Shown: in pieces, positions 7,391 through 15,282 of the stretch
Numbering within the stretch: the stretch's first letter is position 1
Layout of the letters: each line of letters begins with the position of its first letter
From: Clostridiales bacterium
GTDB lineage: Bacteria; Bacillota; Clostridia; Oscillospirales; Oscillospiraceae
Reading direction: 5' to 3'
DNA length: 33,220 bases
Assembly: GCA_029268065.1 (NCBI GenBank)
Contig: JAJUHC010000028.1
Location: forward strand, 1-33,220
Notes under the pieces: generated by a model
The model's input: only the letters and a program-made list of their open reading frames with translations
Database searches by the model: none
What the model was told of the DNA's origin: nothing
Program-made: the position numbers and the translations under genes

Positions 7391-7600
7391 CTAAAGCTCA
7401 ACGTCCTCAAAATCGCTTTCTTCCTCTTGGAAAGCTGCGCCGTCTCCCCGCCGGCAGCGCGAACCCGCTTCCTCCGCGGCCTTCCGGCAGGTTTCAAGAA
7501 ACTCGTATATTTTGTCCAGGTGCGACACTATTATGGCGGCTACGGCTGCAAGCGTCGCAACCACCAGAATAAACGTACACAGACCGCCTCTTTTCTTCAT
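7391..7600 (-). CDS. Small single-pass membrane protein, unknown function
   Basis: A 69-residue protein with a basic start (MKKRGG), one membrane segment (about 8-28) and an amphipathic, charged tail with two cysteines and a very acidic end (EEESDFEDVEL). I recognise no family. It is credible as a gene because AGGAGGT lies 8 bases before ATG 7600, TATAAT and TTGTTT with a 17-bp spacer lie at 7641-7669, and a terminator follows the stop. Confidence 0.7.
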   Translation of the reverse strand: MKKRGGLCTFILVVATLAAVAAIIVSHLDKIYEFLETCRKAAEEAGSRCRRGDGAAFQEEESDFEDVEL

Positions 7601-7640
7601 TGTACGGACCTCCTAATTTTGATTGGTGCATACTGCCCTG

Positions 7641-7669
7641 ATTATATACCAGAATAACTGGAAAAACAA
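7641..7669 (-). promoter_or_regulatory. Sigma-A promoter of the 69-aa protein gene
   Basis: Minus strand TTGTTT (7669-7664), 17 bp, TATAAT (7646-7641). The -10 and following bases, TATAATCAGGGCAG, are identical to those in the DUF1292 promoter at 14800-14828. Confidence 0.65.
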
Positions 7670-7718
7670 GCAATAGAAAAGCGAAAAACCTGCGGAGACG
7701 GAGCCGGAGTTATTTTTC

Positions 7719-7747
7719 TTGCGGTTTTGCAAATAATGTATTATAAT
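7719..7747 (+). promoter_or_regulatory. Probable promoter of the Asp23-FakA operon
   Basis: TTGCGG (7719-7724), 17 bp, TATAAT (7742-7747), about 63 bases before ATG 7811. Confidence 0.55.
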
Positions 7748-7810
7748 ATTTTGACAATGCAGATTTCTTGCGGCAGGCTTCAATTATTTACATGAAACGG
7801 AGAAAGGCTT

Positions 7811-8164
7811 ATGGTTAAAATATTTACCGAGAAGGGTGCCATCACCATCTCACATGATGTTTTTACCAACATCGCGGGACTCGCGGCCACAAACTGCTTC
7901 GGCGTACGCGGGATGGCTATGCGTTCGATGAGCGACGGCCTTGTGCATCTTCTCAAAAGAGAGGTCATGGGCAAGGGCGTTCTTGTGAGCTTCAGCGAAG
8001 AAGGCGAAATGACCATCGCCCTCCATATTATAATAAAAAATGGAATAAATATACCCGTACTGTGCGAGTCGATAATAAGCGAGGTTCGCTACAAGGTCGA
8101 AAGCGCCACGGGGGTCAAGGTAAAAACCGTCGATATCTTTATTGACGGGATGATGCTTGACTGA
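7811..8164 (+). CDS. Asp23/Gls24 family envelope stress protein (YloU-like)
   Basis: A 117-residue Asp23 (DUF322) protein with the typical start: ITISHDVFTNIAGLAATNCFGVRGMA, then the beta-rich core and ESIISEVRYKVESATGVKVKTVDIFIDGM at the end. Family members are small cytosolic or membrane-tethered proteins linked to cell envelope homeostasis. GGAGAAAGG precedes the ATG. It lies 29 bases upstream of a DAK2-domain kinase, the conserved yloU-yloV arrangement of Firmicutes. Confidence 0.92.
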   Translation: MVKIFTEKGAITISHDVFTNIAGLAATNCFGVRGMAMRSMSDGLVHLLKREVMGKGVLVSFSEEGEMTIALHIIIKNGINIPVLCESIISEVRYKVESATGVKVKTVDIFIDGMMLD

Positions 8165-8193
8165 GCGCGGAACAAAAGCGGAGGTGCGAAAGC

Positions 8194-9816
8194 TTGAGAA
8201 ATTATATAGACGGCTTGACGTTTAAAGATATGATAATACATGCCGCTGCTGACCTGGAATCGCAGAAGCAGGCCATAAACGAACTGAACGTATTTCCCGT
8301 GCCCGACGGTGACACAGGAACCAATATGTGCCTCACGCTTAACGCCGCCGCCGCGGAGCTTGGCAAGGCGGATCAGAGCTCGCTCGGCAAGGCCGCCGAG
8401 GCGGCCGCTTCGGCTCTCCTGCGCGGCGCGAGGGGAAATTCCGGCGTCATTCTGTCCCTGCTTTTCAGGGGATTTGCGCGCAGTCTTCGGGGAAAGGACA
8501 AAGCCGGGGCGGCAGAGCTTGCCGAGGCTATGGCCGAGGGCGTATCCGCCGCTTACAAGGCGGTCATGAAGCCCGCCGAAGGGACCATACTCACGGTTTC
8601 GCGCCTGGCCTCCGAAAAGGCAAAATCGCTGGCCTCCGAAAAATCCAATGTCGAGGAGCTGCTCCAGGCTTCGATCGCGGCCGCTAAGGAAGCGCTGGCC
8701 AATACGGTCAACTTAAACCCCGTTCTCAAAAAAGCCGGGGTAATAGACGCCGGAGGCAAGGGCTATGTGGTCATACTCGAGGCCTTCCTTTCCGCCCTGC
8801 GAGGTGAGAAGGCGGCCGTTCCGGTCATTTTGGAAGGCTCAAATAAGAAAGCCGACTTTGCCGAGTTCAGCACGGGAGACATAACCTTCGGATATTGCAC
8901 CGAATTTATCGTAAAAAGAGAGAACAAAAAGAATCCGCGCCTTCTCAACGCGTTTCTGAGCGGGCTCGGCGACAGCCTTGTCGTCGTCGACGACGAGGAA
9001 ATAATTAAAGTGCATGTGCATACCAACTCTCCGGGGGTAGTGCTTACAGAGGCGCTTACCTACGGGAGCCTGATTACAGTAAAGATCGAAAACATGCGCG
9101 AGCAGCACACCGAGACCGTAAACGCCATGCAGGAGGAAACCGGCGTCGCCGCGCCGGAAAAAAAGTACGGCATGGTCGTCGTATGCGCGGGCACGGGCAT
9201 GGAAGCCGTGTTCAGGGACCTCGGCGCGGACAGGACGGTTTCGGGCGGGCAGACCATGAACCCGTCCACGGAGGATATCCTAAAGCAGGTGAACAGGACT
9301 CCGGCAGAGGTGGTATTCGTATTTCCCAACAACAAGAACATTATCATGGCGGCCGAGCAGTGCGCGGGCCTTACCGAAAAGAAGGTCGTCGTGATTCCTA
9401 CTCTCACGATGCCGCAGGGGATAGCGGCCATGCTCGAATTCGAGGCTTCTCTCGACGAGGCCTCGCTTATCGCAAAGATGGAGGCGGCCTGCTCTAGGGT
9501 AAAGACAGTGCAGGTAACCTACGCCGCGCGAGATTCAGAATACGACGGCCACACAATAAAAGAGGGCGATTATCTGGCGCTTCTCGAGGGCAAGCTCATC
9601 GCGATAGACAGGGATTCGGGAGCGATACTCAACGCGGTGTCGGAGGCGCTCTCCTCGGTGCCGCACGAGTTCGTCACAGTATTCTACGGCTCCGACGTTT
9701 CGGAGGCAAGGGCCGAGGATGGCGTTTCGGCGCTTCGGCAGAAGCTCCCGGACGCCGAGATAACGCTTATTTCGGGCGGACAGCCTGTATATTACTACAT
9801 CATTTCCGCGGAATGA
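8194..9816 (+). CDS. fakA: DAK2 domain fatty acid kinase subunit FakA-like (YloV)
   Basis: A 540-residue protein. The N-terminal DAK2 domain has NVFPVPDGDTGTNM, the ATP/Mg-binding acidic motif, with LRGARGNSGVILS following. The middle region has GYCTEFIVKRE and VHVHTNSPG, and the C-terminal part resembles DegV/FakB-like phosphatase-type folds (FPNNKNIIMAAEQ; VVVIPTLTMPQGIAAM). In S. aureus and B. subtilis this protein phosphorylates exogenous fatty acids bound to a FakB protein for phospholipid synthesis. It starts at TTG 8194 with GGAGGTG 8 bases upstream. It is co-transcribed with the Asp23 gene. No FakB/DegV partner is in the window. Confidence 0.92.
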   Translation: MRNYIDGLTFKDMIIHAAADLESQKQAINELNVFPVPDGDTGTNMCLTLNAAAAELGKADQSSLGKAAEAAASALLRGARGNSGVILSLLFRGFARSLRGKDKAGAAELAEAMAEGVSAAYKAVMKPAEGTILTVSRLASEKAKSLASEKSNVEELLQASIAAAKEALANTVNLNPVLKKAGVIDAGGKGYVVILEAFLSALRGEKAAVPVILEGSNKKADFAEFSTGDITFGYCTEFIVKRENKKNPRLLNAFLSGLGDSLVVVDDEEIIKVHVHTNSPGVVLTEALTYGSLITVKIENMREQHTETVNAMQEETGVAAPEKKYGMVVVCAGTGMEAVFRDLGADRTVSGGQTMNPSTEDILKQVNRTPAEVVFVFPNNKNIIMAAEQCAGLTEKKVVVIPTLTMPQGIAAMLEFEASLDEASLIAKMEAACSRVKTVQVTYAARDSEYDGHTIKEGDYLALLEGKLIAIDRDSGAILNAVSEALSSVPHEFVTVFYGSDVSEARAEDGVSALRQKLPDAEITLISGGQPVYYYIISAE

Positions 9817-9839
9817 GTTTTCAGCCCGCAATATAGCTT

Positions 9840-9877
9840 AAAACGATTGCAGGGGCGGCCGCCCCTGCAATCGTTTT
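9840..9877. terminator. Bidirectional terminator, fakA / chemoreceptor
   Basis: A perfect 38-base palindrome, AAAACGATTGCAGGGGCGG and its complement, lies between the convergent fakA and chemoreceptor genes. It has T-tracts on both strands. Confidence 0.9.
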
Positions 9878-9903
9878 TGATGTATATAAAAGACCCCGGC
9901 GGT

Positions 9904-11763
9904 CTATCCGGCATAGCTTCCTTTCAGCTTGAACATCTGTATCTGCTCGTTGAGCAGCCTCGCCTGGGCGGACATCTCCTCGCTCGACGCGGCGCTCTCT
10001 TCCGATACCGCGGAGTTTGCCTGGACGACCGTGGATACCTGCGATATGCCCAGGGTGACCTGCGATATGCCCGTCGCCTGCTCGTTTGACGCGGTGGCTA
10101 TGTCCTTGACAAGGAGCGCGACCTCCTCTATCCCGGCGACAATTGATTTTAAGGCTTCCGCGGTTTCCTGCGCGATTTTCGCGCCGTTTTCCACGTTGGC
10201 TATCGATCCCTCGATCAGGGCGGTGGTTTCCTTTGCCGCGTTCGCCGACCTTGCCGCAAGGTTCCTGACCTCTTCGGCCACGACCGCAAACCCTTTTCCG
10301 TACTGTCCCGCCCTTGCGGCCTCGACCGCGGCGTTGAGCGCCAGTATGTTCGTCTGGAACGCGATGTCGTCTATGACTCTGATGATTCTGGAAATGCTGT
10401 TCGACGAGGCGTTTATGTCGCTCATCGCTCCTAGCAGGTCCTCCATCCTCTTGCTGCCCTTATTCGCGTTTCCGCAGGCTTCGCCGGCAATCTTATCTGC
10501 GTTTTTCGCATCCTCGGCATTCCGATTCGTCTGAACGGATATTTCCTCGATCGACGCGGAGAGCTGCTCCAGAGAGCTGGCCTGCTCCGTCGCCCCCTGG
10601 GAAAGCGACATGCTGGAATCGGCGATCTGCTTCGCGCCGCCGGACACCTGCTCCGCCGCAGTGCTTATGCTGAACAGGACCTCGTTCATATTGTCGGAAA
10701 TCTTCTTGAACGATCTTGCGAGCACGCCGAGTTCGTCACTGCCCCTCAGATCCTTGTCGTCCACCTCAAAGGTCAGGTCCCCTTCCGCAAGCTTGTCGGC
10801 GTAGGAAACGGAGCGCCTTATGGGCCTGCTTATCGTGCCGGCTATGAAAATGGCGCCCAGAATGCTGAGTATTATGAGGACGGCGCTGACGCTTGCCATC
10901 AGCTTCGCCAAATTGTAAACGCTCTCGAAGACCTCGCTCCTCGGCGCCGCGAGAGCTATCGACCAGCTTGTGCCGGCGCCCACCTGATCGTAGCTCAGGA
11001 ACTTTGCAGCGCCCTTGTAGTAATACTGCCCCATCCCCTTTTCGCCCTTGGTCATCTTTGTGAGAAGGGCCGCGAGCTCGGCAAGGTTTTTGTCGTTTTT
11101 CGCAAGTTCGATATTGTTTTCCTGCGCCAGCACCGATTCCTTATTGTAGTGGGCTATAAATGTGCCGCTGCCGTTGATAATAAACGCCCTGCCGGTTTTC
11201 GCAAACGTAAGGTCGGTGATCATCGAGCTGAGGCCGTTGCCGTCCAGATTCGATACCAGAACGCCGATTACGGAGCCCGCCGCGTTCTTGACGGGGACAG
11301 CGACGAAAACAGCCATACTGTTATCGGACTTGCTTATCATGGGGTCGGAAATGCTGTTTTTTCCCGACAGAGCCTTCTGGAAATACTCACGGCTCGAAAG
11401 GTTAATGCCGGTTCTCAGCGCAACGCCCGTTCTGTCTACGAAAAATACGTCGGTATAGCCCCACTCCTTTGACTTTTTTGCAAGAAGGTCCTCTATCTGC
11501 GCTTTGTTGGCATTGTAGTCCTGCAAAATGCCGTTCGAAGCCAGGCCTTCAAGCTGCTCATAATAGTTTTCGATACGCGCCCTGACGGTGTTGGCGCCCT
11601 GCTTTACGATCTGCTGCATCGAGTCCTCGACGGACACCGAGAGCGCATTCGACGCTATTGCGTAAGAGATGACCGCTAGCCCCGCGCAGACAAGCAGCAC
11701 CATCGATACGACATAGCATATCATTTTCGACTTTATTGTTTTCAAACCAATTTTCTTTTTCAA
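9904..11763 (-). CDS. Methyl-accepting chemotaxis protein with dCache sensor
   Basis: A 619-residue chemoreceptor: membrane segment near 15-37, periplasmic-type dCache sensor (about 40-280, with [21 protein letters not shown] and DPMISKSDN), second membrane segment about 285-308, HAMP (about 305-360) and the cytoplasmic signalling coiled coil. The tip [21 protein letters not shown] and [13 protein letters not shown] are intact, so it should couple to CheA/CheW. There is no C-terminal methyltransferase-docking pentapeptide. The dCache type often senses amino acids or organic acids; the ligand is unknown. It starts at TTG 11763 behind GGGAGGG. A SigD-type promoter at 11811-11837 suggests co-regulation with flagella. 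Confidence 0.95.
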   Translation of the reverse strand: MKKKIGLKTIKSKMICYVVSMVLLVCAGLAVISYAIASNALSVSVEDSMQQIVKQGANTVRARIENYYEQLEGLASNGILQDYNANKAQIEDLLAKKSKEWGYTDVFFVDRTGVALRTGINLSSREYFQKALSGKNSISDPMISKSDNSMAVFVAVPVKNAAGSVIGVLVSNLDGNGLSSMITDLTFAKTGRAFIINGSGTFIAHYNKESVLAQENNIELAKNDKNLAELAALLTKMTKGEKGMGQYYYKGAAKFLSYDQVGAGTSWSIALAAPRSEVFESVYNLAKLMASVSAVLIILSILGAIFIAGTISRPIRRSVSYADKLAEGDLTFEVDDKDLRGSDELGVLARSFKKISDNMNEVLFSISTAAEQVSGGAKQIADSSMSLSQGATEQASSLEQLSASIEEISVQTNRNAEDAKNADKIAGEACGNANKGSKRMEDLLGAMSDINASSNSISRIIRVIDDIAFQTNILALNAAVEAARAGQYGKGFAVVAEEVRNLAARSANAAKETTALIEGSIANVENGAKIAQETAEALKSIVAGIEEVALLVKDIATASNEQATGISQVTLGISQVSTVVQANSAVSEESAASSEEMSAQARLLNEQIQMFKLKGSYAG

Positions 11764-11810
11764 TTAATACCCTCCCGCTTTTTTTGAAGCTGCAGCCTTC
11801 GTTATTAAAT

Positions 11811-11837
11811 GTATCGACAGGATTCGACCAGAATTTA
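11811..11837 (-). promoter_or_regulatory. SigD (sigma-28)-type promoter of the chemoreceptor
   Basis: Minus strand TAAA (11837-11834), 15 bp, GTCGATAC (11818-11811), against the consensus TAAA-N15-GCCGATAT: the -35 and spacer are exact and the -10 matches at 6 of 8. Confidence 0.65.
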
Positions 11838-11906
11838 TATTGGTTTGTTTTATTTTTTTAAATCATGTGTATATATTTTTGTATCCGCTCAAATAATCGA
11901 CCGTTT

Positions 11907-11958
11907 CTTATGCCGAAAGCGGGCGCCGCGAACACGCGGCGCCCGCTTTCGGCATAAG
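11907..11958. terminator. Long perfect hairpin downstream of the TauE-like gene
   Basis: A 24-base arm (CTTATGCCGAAAGCGG... from 11907) pairs perfectly with 11935-11958 around the loop AACA. It lies downstream of the minus-strand TauE/SafE gene and upstream of the chemoreceptor promoter. No T-tract follows on either strand, so it may be a terminator lacking a U-run, an RNA stabiliser or another palindromic element. Confidence 0.55.
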
Positions 11959-11995
11959 GCCTGCCGGCTTCATCCGGCGGCCCAATCGCTCAAAG

Positions 11996-12358
11996 CTATT
12001 TGCTGAAGAAAAGCTTTACGGCGACGATGACCATGAACACGCTGAAGGCCTTCCTCAAAATCACGGGGGAAATGTTCTGCGCGAACTTGCCGCTGATATA
12101 AGAGCCCAAAACCACCGTCGCGCATATTATTATCCCCGCCTTTATGTCGACGTTGCCCTTCTTATAATACTGCATGAAGGCCAAAAGGCCGGTAGGCGGA
12201 AGAAGGACCGCAAGGGAGGTCCCCTGCGCCCGAAGCTGGCTGAAGCCGCAGAAAAACATAAGCGCTGGAACAATAAGTATTCCGCCGCCGACCCCGAAAA
12301 ATCCGCTCAGGACCCCGGCCAGCAGTCCTATCAAGGCATAAAGCAAAGCATTTTCCAT
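11996..12358 (-). CDS. Half-size TauE/SafE (YfcA-like) permease
   Basis: A 120-residue membrane protein equal to one repeat of the TauE/SafE sulfite/organosulfonate exporter family, with the diagnostic LLAGVLSGFFGVGGGILIVPAL near the N-terminus and LGSYISGKFAQNIS later. Full members have about 250 residues and two such repeats. This gene ends cleanly with an AGGGGAT ribosome binding site in front and no second half nearby. Homodimerisation to make a complete permease is an inference. Substrate unknown. Confidence 0.85.
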   Translation of the reverse strand: MENALLYALIGLLAGVLSGFFGVGGGILIVPALMFFCGFSQLRAQGTSLAVLLPPTGLLAFMQYYKKGNVDIKAGIIICATVVLGSYISGKFAQNISPVILRKAFSVFMVIVAVKLFFSK

Positions 12359-12474
12359 TTTTACATCCCCTGTCAGTAGTTATTACAAATTAATCAAAAA
12401 TGTATTACAATATATATCAAAGCCGCCGACAGATAAGCGGGTCGCATGGGCAAAATACAACCTGCAACAGGAAA

Positions 12475-12500
12475 GGGGAACGCTCAACGAAGCGTCCCCC
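12475..12500 (-). terminator. Terminator of the PpiC foldase gene
   Basis: GGGGAACGCT (12475-12484) pairs with AGCGTCCCCC (12491-12500) with one mismatch. On the minus strand it is followed by TTTCCTGTTG, a weak T-tract, just after the stop codon. Confidence 0.6.
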
Positions 12501-12506
12501 GCGTGT

Positions 12507-13955
12507 TCAGCTCTTTTTCCCGTAGCGCATGAAAAAGGTTTCCTTGACCGTGAAGGTGTTTTTCTGGCTCTCGTACCAGCTGTTATACTCGGAGGTTTTC
12601 TTGTCTTCCCTCGCGAGGGTATAACGGTAAAGCTCGCCGTCGCCGATGAAATACATTATATGGTACCCGTAGTCGGTCTTGACTATGCCCGTGTCGCCGG
12701 CCTTGCGGACGGTATCGAAGCACCAGTCCTCAAACTCCTTTACCATCTGCCCGCGGTAGACCTCGTAATAGCCGCCCTCCGAACCGTTGTCGGCCGAATT
12801 CTCCTTGGCGAGATTTGCGAAGGAGTCCTCCGTCCTGTCCCCGTTTTTCCACTGGTTCAGTATATCCTGGGCCTTCTTGAGCGCCTCTTCGGCCTTAGCC
12901 GTATCCTTGAAGTCGTCCACCTGCACAAGTATGTGCCGCACCTTTTTCGTGTTGTAGGAATTGTCGCCGCGGCTTACATAATACAGCACATAGCACCCGC
13001 TGTCAGTCTGAACGACCGTCGTGTCGCCCTTTACCCTCTTGCTGTCGATAAGCCAGTCCTTGTTGCCGCTGTAAAAAGAGGATACCTTTTGGTTTTTAAG
13101 CAGCGTTCCTTCCCCGTCCTTGTACTTTTCCCTGCTGTCGGCCGGAGCGGACTGGTAAACGAGGGTGTTGAACTCGGCTTCGCTGCGCGCCGCGGCGATC
13201 TTTTCGGCCGCCGCCTTGGCGTTCGCCATGGCAGTCGCGCTGTCTATTCCCTTGCTTTCGTCGGCGGCGCCGCTGATGAAGTACTGGCGGTAGGTTACGG
13301 TGTCCAGCTTGTCCTTGTTCTGGTTGTAGTACGCGTCCAGCTCCTCGTTGGTATAGGTCTTGGAGCTGATCAGATGCTTGTAGTAGTAGCTCGCGAGCAG
13401 CTGGTTCTCAAGGTTTTTTCTGAACAGCTTCTCCGTCATGCCCTTGCCGAAATTCATCTCCAAAAAGGAATCCAGAGTCGCGTAGCCGTTGTTCTTATAG
13501 GTCTGCTTATAGCCGTCGATGGTCGAGTTCACGGTATTCTTCGCCTCGTCCGGCAGCTTGTAGTTCGCCGAATTTGCGGCGCTGGACAGAATGGCTATCT
13601 GCTGCAGGTTGTTGATGGCGGTTTCCTTGAAATAGTCCGCCCAAGTCTGGGTGTCGCTGTACTTCTGCTGATCCAGCGGCTTTTTTGTGTCAAGGATGGA
13701 GCTTGCGGACTCCCCGTAATAATTCTGTATATTGCTGTACGTCTGATAGTAAGCGTTATAAAAGTGGAAATTGTAGTCAGCCGCGGAATAGGATACGTTT
13801 CCAACCTTCACGGCGGCAAAGCCCGTATATAGGATATTGGTCTTTATTCCTATTGAAAGAGCAAGTATCAATGCTATTACTATCAGCGCCGTAATTGTGT
13901 TTTTTCTGAATTTGTCGTTCTCTCCGGTTTTTTTCTTCTTCTGTGTACCGCCCAT
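12507..13955 (-). CDS. Membrane-anchored PpiC-type peptidyl-prolyl isomerase (PrsA/SurA-like)
   Basis: A 482-residue extracytoplasmic foldase. A lysine-rich cytosolic start (QKKKKTGENDKFRKN) is followed by one membrane anchor (about 20-40) without a lipobox cysteine, unlike PrsA. Next come a SurA_N-type helical chaperone region with many Tyr/Asn/Gln and a degenerate isomerase-like segment (about 215-330, YRQYFIS...). A parvulin domain (about 335-435) has VRHILVQVDD, FANLAKENSADNGSEGGYY and VKTDYGYHIMYF. It probably folds secreted proteins outside the membrane. AAGGATG precedes ATG 13955, and a strong promoter lies at 14030-14058. Confidence 0.9.
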   Translation of the reverse strand: MGGTQKKKKTGENDKFRKNTITALIVIALILALSIGIKTNILYTGFAAVKVGNVSYSAADYNFHFYNAYYQTYSNIQNYYGESASSILDTKKPLDQQKYSDTQTWADYFKETAINNLQQIAILSSAANSANYKLPDEAKNTVNSTIDGYKQTYKNNGYATLDSFLEMNFGKGMTEKLFRKNLENQLLASYYYKHLISSKTYTNEELDAYYNQNKDKLDTVTYRQYFISGAADESKGIDSATAMANAKAAAEKIAAARSEAEFNTLVYQSAPADSREKYKDGEGTLLKNQKVSSFYSGNKDWLIDSKRVKGDTTVVQTDSGCYVLYYVSRGDNSYNTKKVRHILVQVDDFKDTAKAEEALKKAQDILNQWKNGDRTEDSFANLAKENSADNGSEGGYYEVYRGQMVKEFEDWCFDTVRKAGDTGIVKTDYGYHIMYFIGDGELYRYTLAREDKKTSEYNSWYESQKNTFTVKETFFMRYGKKS

Positions 13956-14029
13956 AAGATAACATCCTTCTCAAAATTGGCAAGCGCGCCGGTTCGCGCG
14001 GCTCCCTTTTTTCTGTTAAAACTTTTATA

Positions 14030-14058
14030 ATTGTATCCGAAAACAGGAATTCTTTCAA
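14030..14058 (-). promoter_or_regulatory. Sigma-A promoter of the PpiC foldase gene
   Basis: Minus strand TTGAAA (14058-14053), 17 bp, TACAAT (14035-14030). Confidence 0.7.
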
Positions 14059-14090
14059 GTAAAAATTAAATTATACGGCAATATTTTTAC

Positions 14091-14124
14091 AAATAAAAGA
14101 AGGGGACTGTAAGCAGCCCCCTTC
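14091..14124 (-). terminator. Terminator of the 6S RNA gene
   Basis: Minus strand GAAGGGGGCTG, loop CTTA, CAGTCCCCTTC, followed by TTTTATTTG. Confidence 0.85.
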
Positions 14125-14328
14125 AAAACCGGTTTTAACCCCGCCGTGCCGTGTAAGCCCCATTATAACCTGCACGAACGGCAGGTGGGTCGCCTCATCC
14201 CCGTTTCGCTGCTTCCAACATCCGCGCGCAGAAGGCGCGCGGGAGGCCTGCAATCCGCGGAGAAATATGGCATCCCTTATAAGAGATGTGGGTTTAAAAG
14301 AGCCTATCACGAACAAAGCAGGGAAAAG
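14125..14328 (-). ncRNA. ssrS: Probable 6S RNA (SsrS)
   Basis: A roughly 200-base stretch without a credible ORF. Read on the minus strand it folds as a long rod: the 5' part CCCTGC...TTCGTGATAGGC (from about 14322) can pair with the 3' part GCTTACACGGCACGGCGGGG (to about 14139). Toward the 3' side lies GGCGACCCACCTG...CAGGTTATAATGGGG, a hairpin at the place where the E. coli RNA has CACCUUGAACC...GGUUCAAGG. Central unpaired sequence would be the RNA polymerase-binding bulge that mimics an open promoter. A good terminator follows. The call rests on recognised layout, and exact ends are uncertain. No independent promoter is obvious, so it may be processed from the DUF1292 transcript. Confidence 0.7.
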
Positions 14329-14330
14329 CC

Positions 14331-14483
14331 TCAGTCGCAATCGTCATGGTCTCCGCTGTGATCAAAAGCCGATTCGTCCTCGTCATCCGGGATGCGATCC
14401 GACTCGTCGTCAAGCGGCAGAGATATCCCGCCCAGGGCCTTTCTCTTAGGCGTCAGTTTGGCGCCGCCGTCATATTCGTTCAT
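14331..14483 (-). CDS. Small acidic protein, 50 aa, coupled to DUF1292 gene
   Basis: A short frame (MNEYDGGAKLTPKRKALGGI...) ending in a very acidic stretch (DDESDRIPDDEDES...GDHDDCD). Its ATG (14483-14481) overlaps the TGA of the DUF1292 gene in an ATGA arrangement, and AGGAGGAG lies just upstream, so translation looks real and coupled. I recognise no family. The stop at 14331 lies within a few bases of the predicted 5' end of the 6S RNA. Confidence 0.65.
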   Translation of the reverse strand: MNEYDGGAKLTPKRKALGGISLPLDDESDRIPDDEDESAFDHSGDHDDCD

Positions 14484-14761
14484 ATCTCCTCCTGGTCCTC
14501 TTCAAAAAGCTGCTCCATGAACTTCTCGTAAACTTCCTGAAGCTCCTCGTCGCTGTCAAGCGTCGAAAAAAGCTCCTCTCCGTCCTCTTCAATAACCTTG
14601 AGGATAATCATTTCGGGATTTTCCTGTTCGCCAAGATCGGCAGGCAGAAACGACATGTAAAGCTCGTTGTTGTATTCCAGAGTGTCCAGATGCTCGAGTT
14701 CGAACTCATTTCCCTCTTCGTCAGTTATGGTTATATAGTCGCTGCCGTATTCCCCGCTCAC
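14480..14761 (-). CDS. DUF1292 domain protein (YrzB-like)
   Basis: A 93-residue, strongly acidic cytosolic protein with the DUF1292 core: ITITDEEGNEFELEHLDTLEYNNELYMSFLPAD, then ILKVIEEDGEELFSTLDSDEELQEVYEKF. In Firmicutes such genes often lie near yrrK/ruvX and alaS; here ruvX is elsewhere in the window. No biochemical function is established. It starts at GTG 14761 behind AGGGGGCG. A strong promoter is at 14800-14828. Confidence 0.88.
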   Translation of the reverse strand: MSGEYGSDYITITDEEGNEFELEHLDTLEYNNELYMSFLPADLGEQENPEMIILKVIEEDGEELFSTLDSDEELQEVYEKFMEQLFEEDQEEI

Positions 14762-14799
14762 AAGAACGCCCCCTGTCTTTTAGGTTTTGCGCTGCCCTG

Positions 14800-14828
14800 A
14801 TTATACTACAAACATCACAAATAATCAA
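14800..14828 (-). promoter_or_regulatory. Sigma-A promoter of the DUF1292 operon
   Basis: Minus strand TTGATT (14828-14823), 17 bp, TATAAT (14805-14800). It probably also drives the 50-aa gene and possibly the 6S RNA. Confidence 0.75.
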
Positions 14829-14838
14829 CCCCAAAAGC

Positions 14839-15096
14839 CTAGGAGCCAAGATCCTCCAAAATACGAAGCAAAGCCTCCTCCCCTTCGACGCTAAACCCTT
14901 CTTTAAGCCGATTTTGGTCCGATACCGGCAGAAGCGAAACCGCAATATTCGTCTTTTTCCAGGGATTTAATAAATCTGATTCCTCAAATACGCTTATATA
15001 CCCCTCCCTTTCCAGCAAAATATAGTCCTGCGCCCTCGCGTACGAGCCGCACGAAAGCAGCAGGCTCGCGGCGATAACGGCGAGAAGCTTTTTCAC
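14839..15096 (-). CDS. BofC C-terminal-domain-like lipoprotein
   Basis: An 85-residue protein with a signal peptide and lipobox-like LLS-C16. The body reads DYILLEREGYISVFEES...IAVSLLPVSDQNRLKEGFSV...LLRILEDLGS, the pattern of BofC_C-type small domains common in Clostridia (x-V-x-x-Y-x-G-x-I-A-V-F, then LP-x-x-D-x-x-x-L-x-x-G-I-x-V). In Bacillus, BofC modulates sporulation sigma-K checkpoint signalling; a sporulation role here is not shown. It starts at GTG 15096 with GAGAGGATGG upstream. Confidence 0.7.
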   Translation of the reverse strand: MKKLLAVIAASLLLSCGSYARAQDYILLEREGYISVFEESDLLNPWKKTNIAVSLLPVSDQNRLKEGFSVEGEEALLRILEDLGS

Positions 15097-15282
15097 GTCT
15101 TACCATCCTCTCTTGTTATATTAAGATTATGCCCCGCAAAAAAGAAATTATTGAGAAAAAATTTAGTATAAAGCAGTTGACATTTCGTGTTATAATGTTT
15201 TATCGGTCTGATACTGCCGTAAGCCCATCATTATCGCATATTATTTCTACCCATCCGGCGGCCTTTTTGGGAGGTGTATTTT

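Noticed and set aside
12660..13832. 390-aa plus-strand open frame
   Set aside because: It lies antisense within the PpiC foldase gene, whose domains, start site and promoter are clear.
14071..14340. 89-aa minus-strand open frame
   Set aside because: It covers the predicted 6S RNA and runs through its terminator; no ribosome binding site and no family resemblance.
15177..15196. TTGACA and TATAAT upstream of the PBP gene as a promoter
   Set aside because: They are only 8 bp apart, far too close. Either element may work with a poorer partner, so no promoter is listed.
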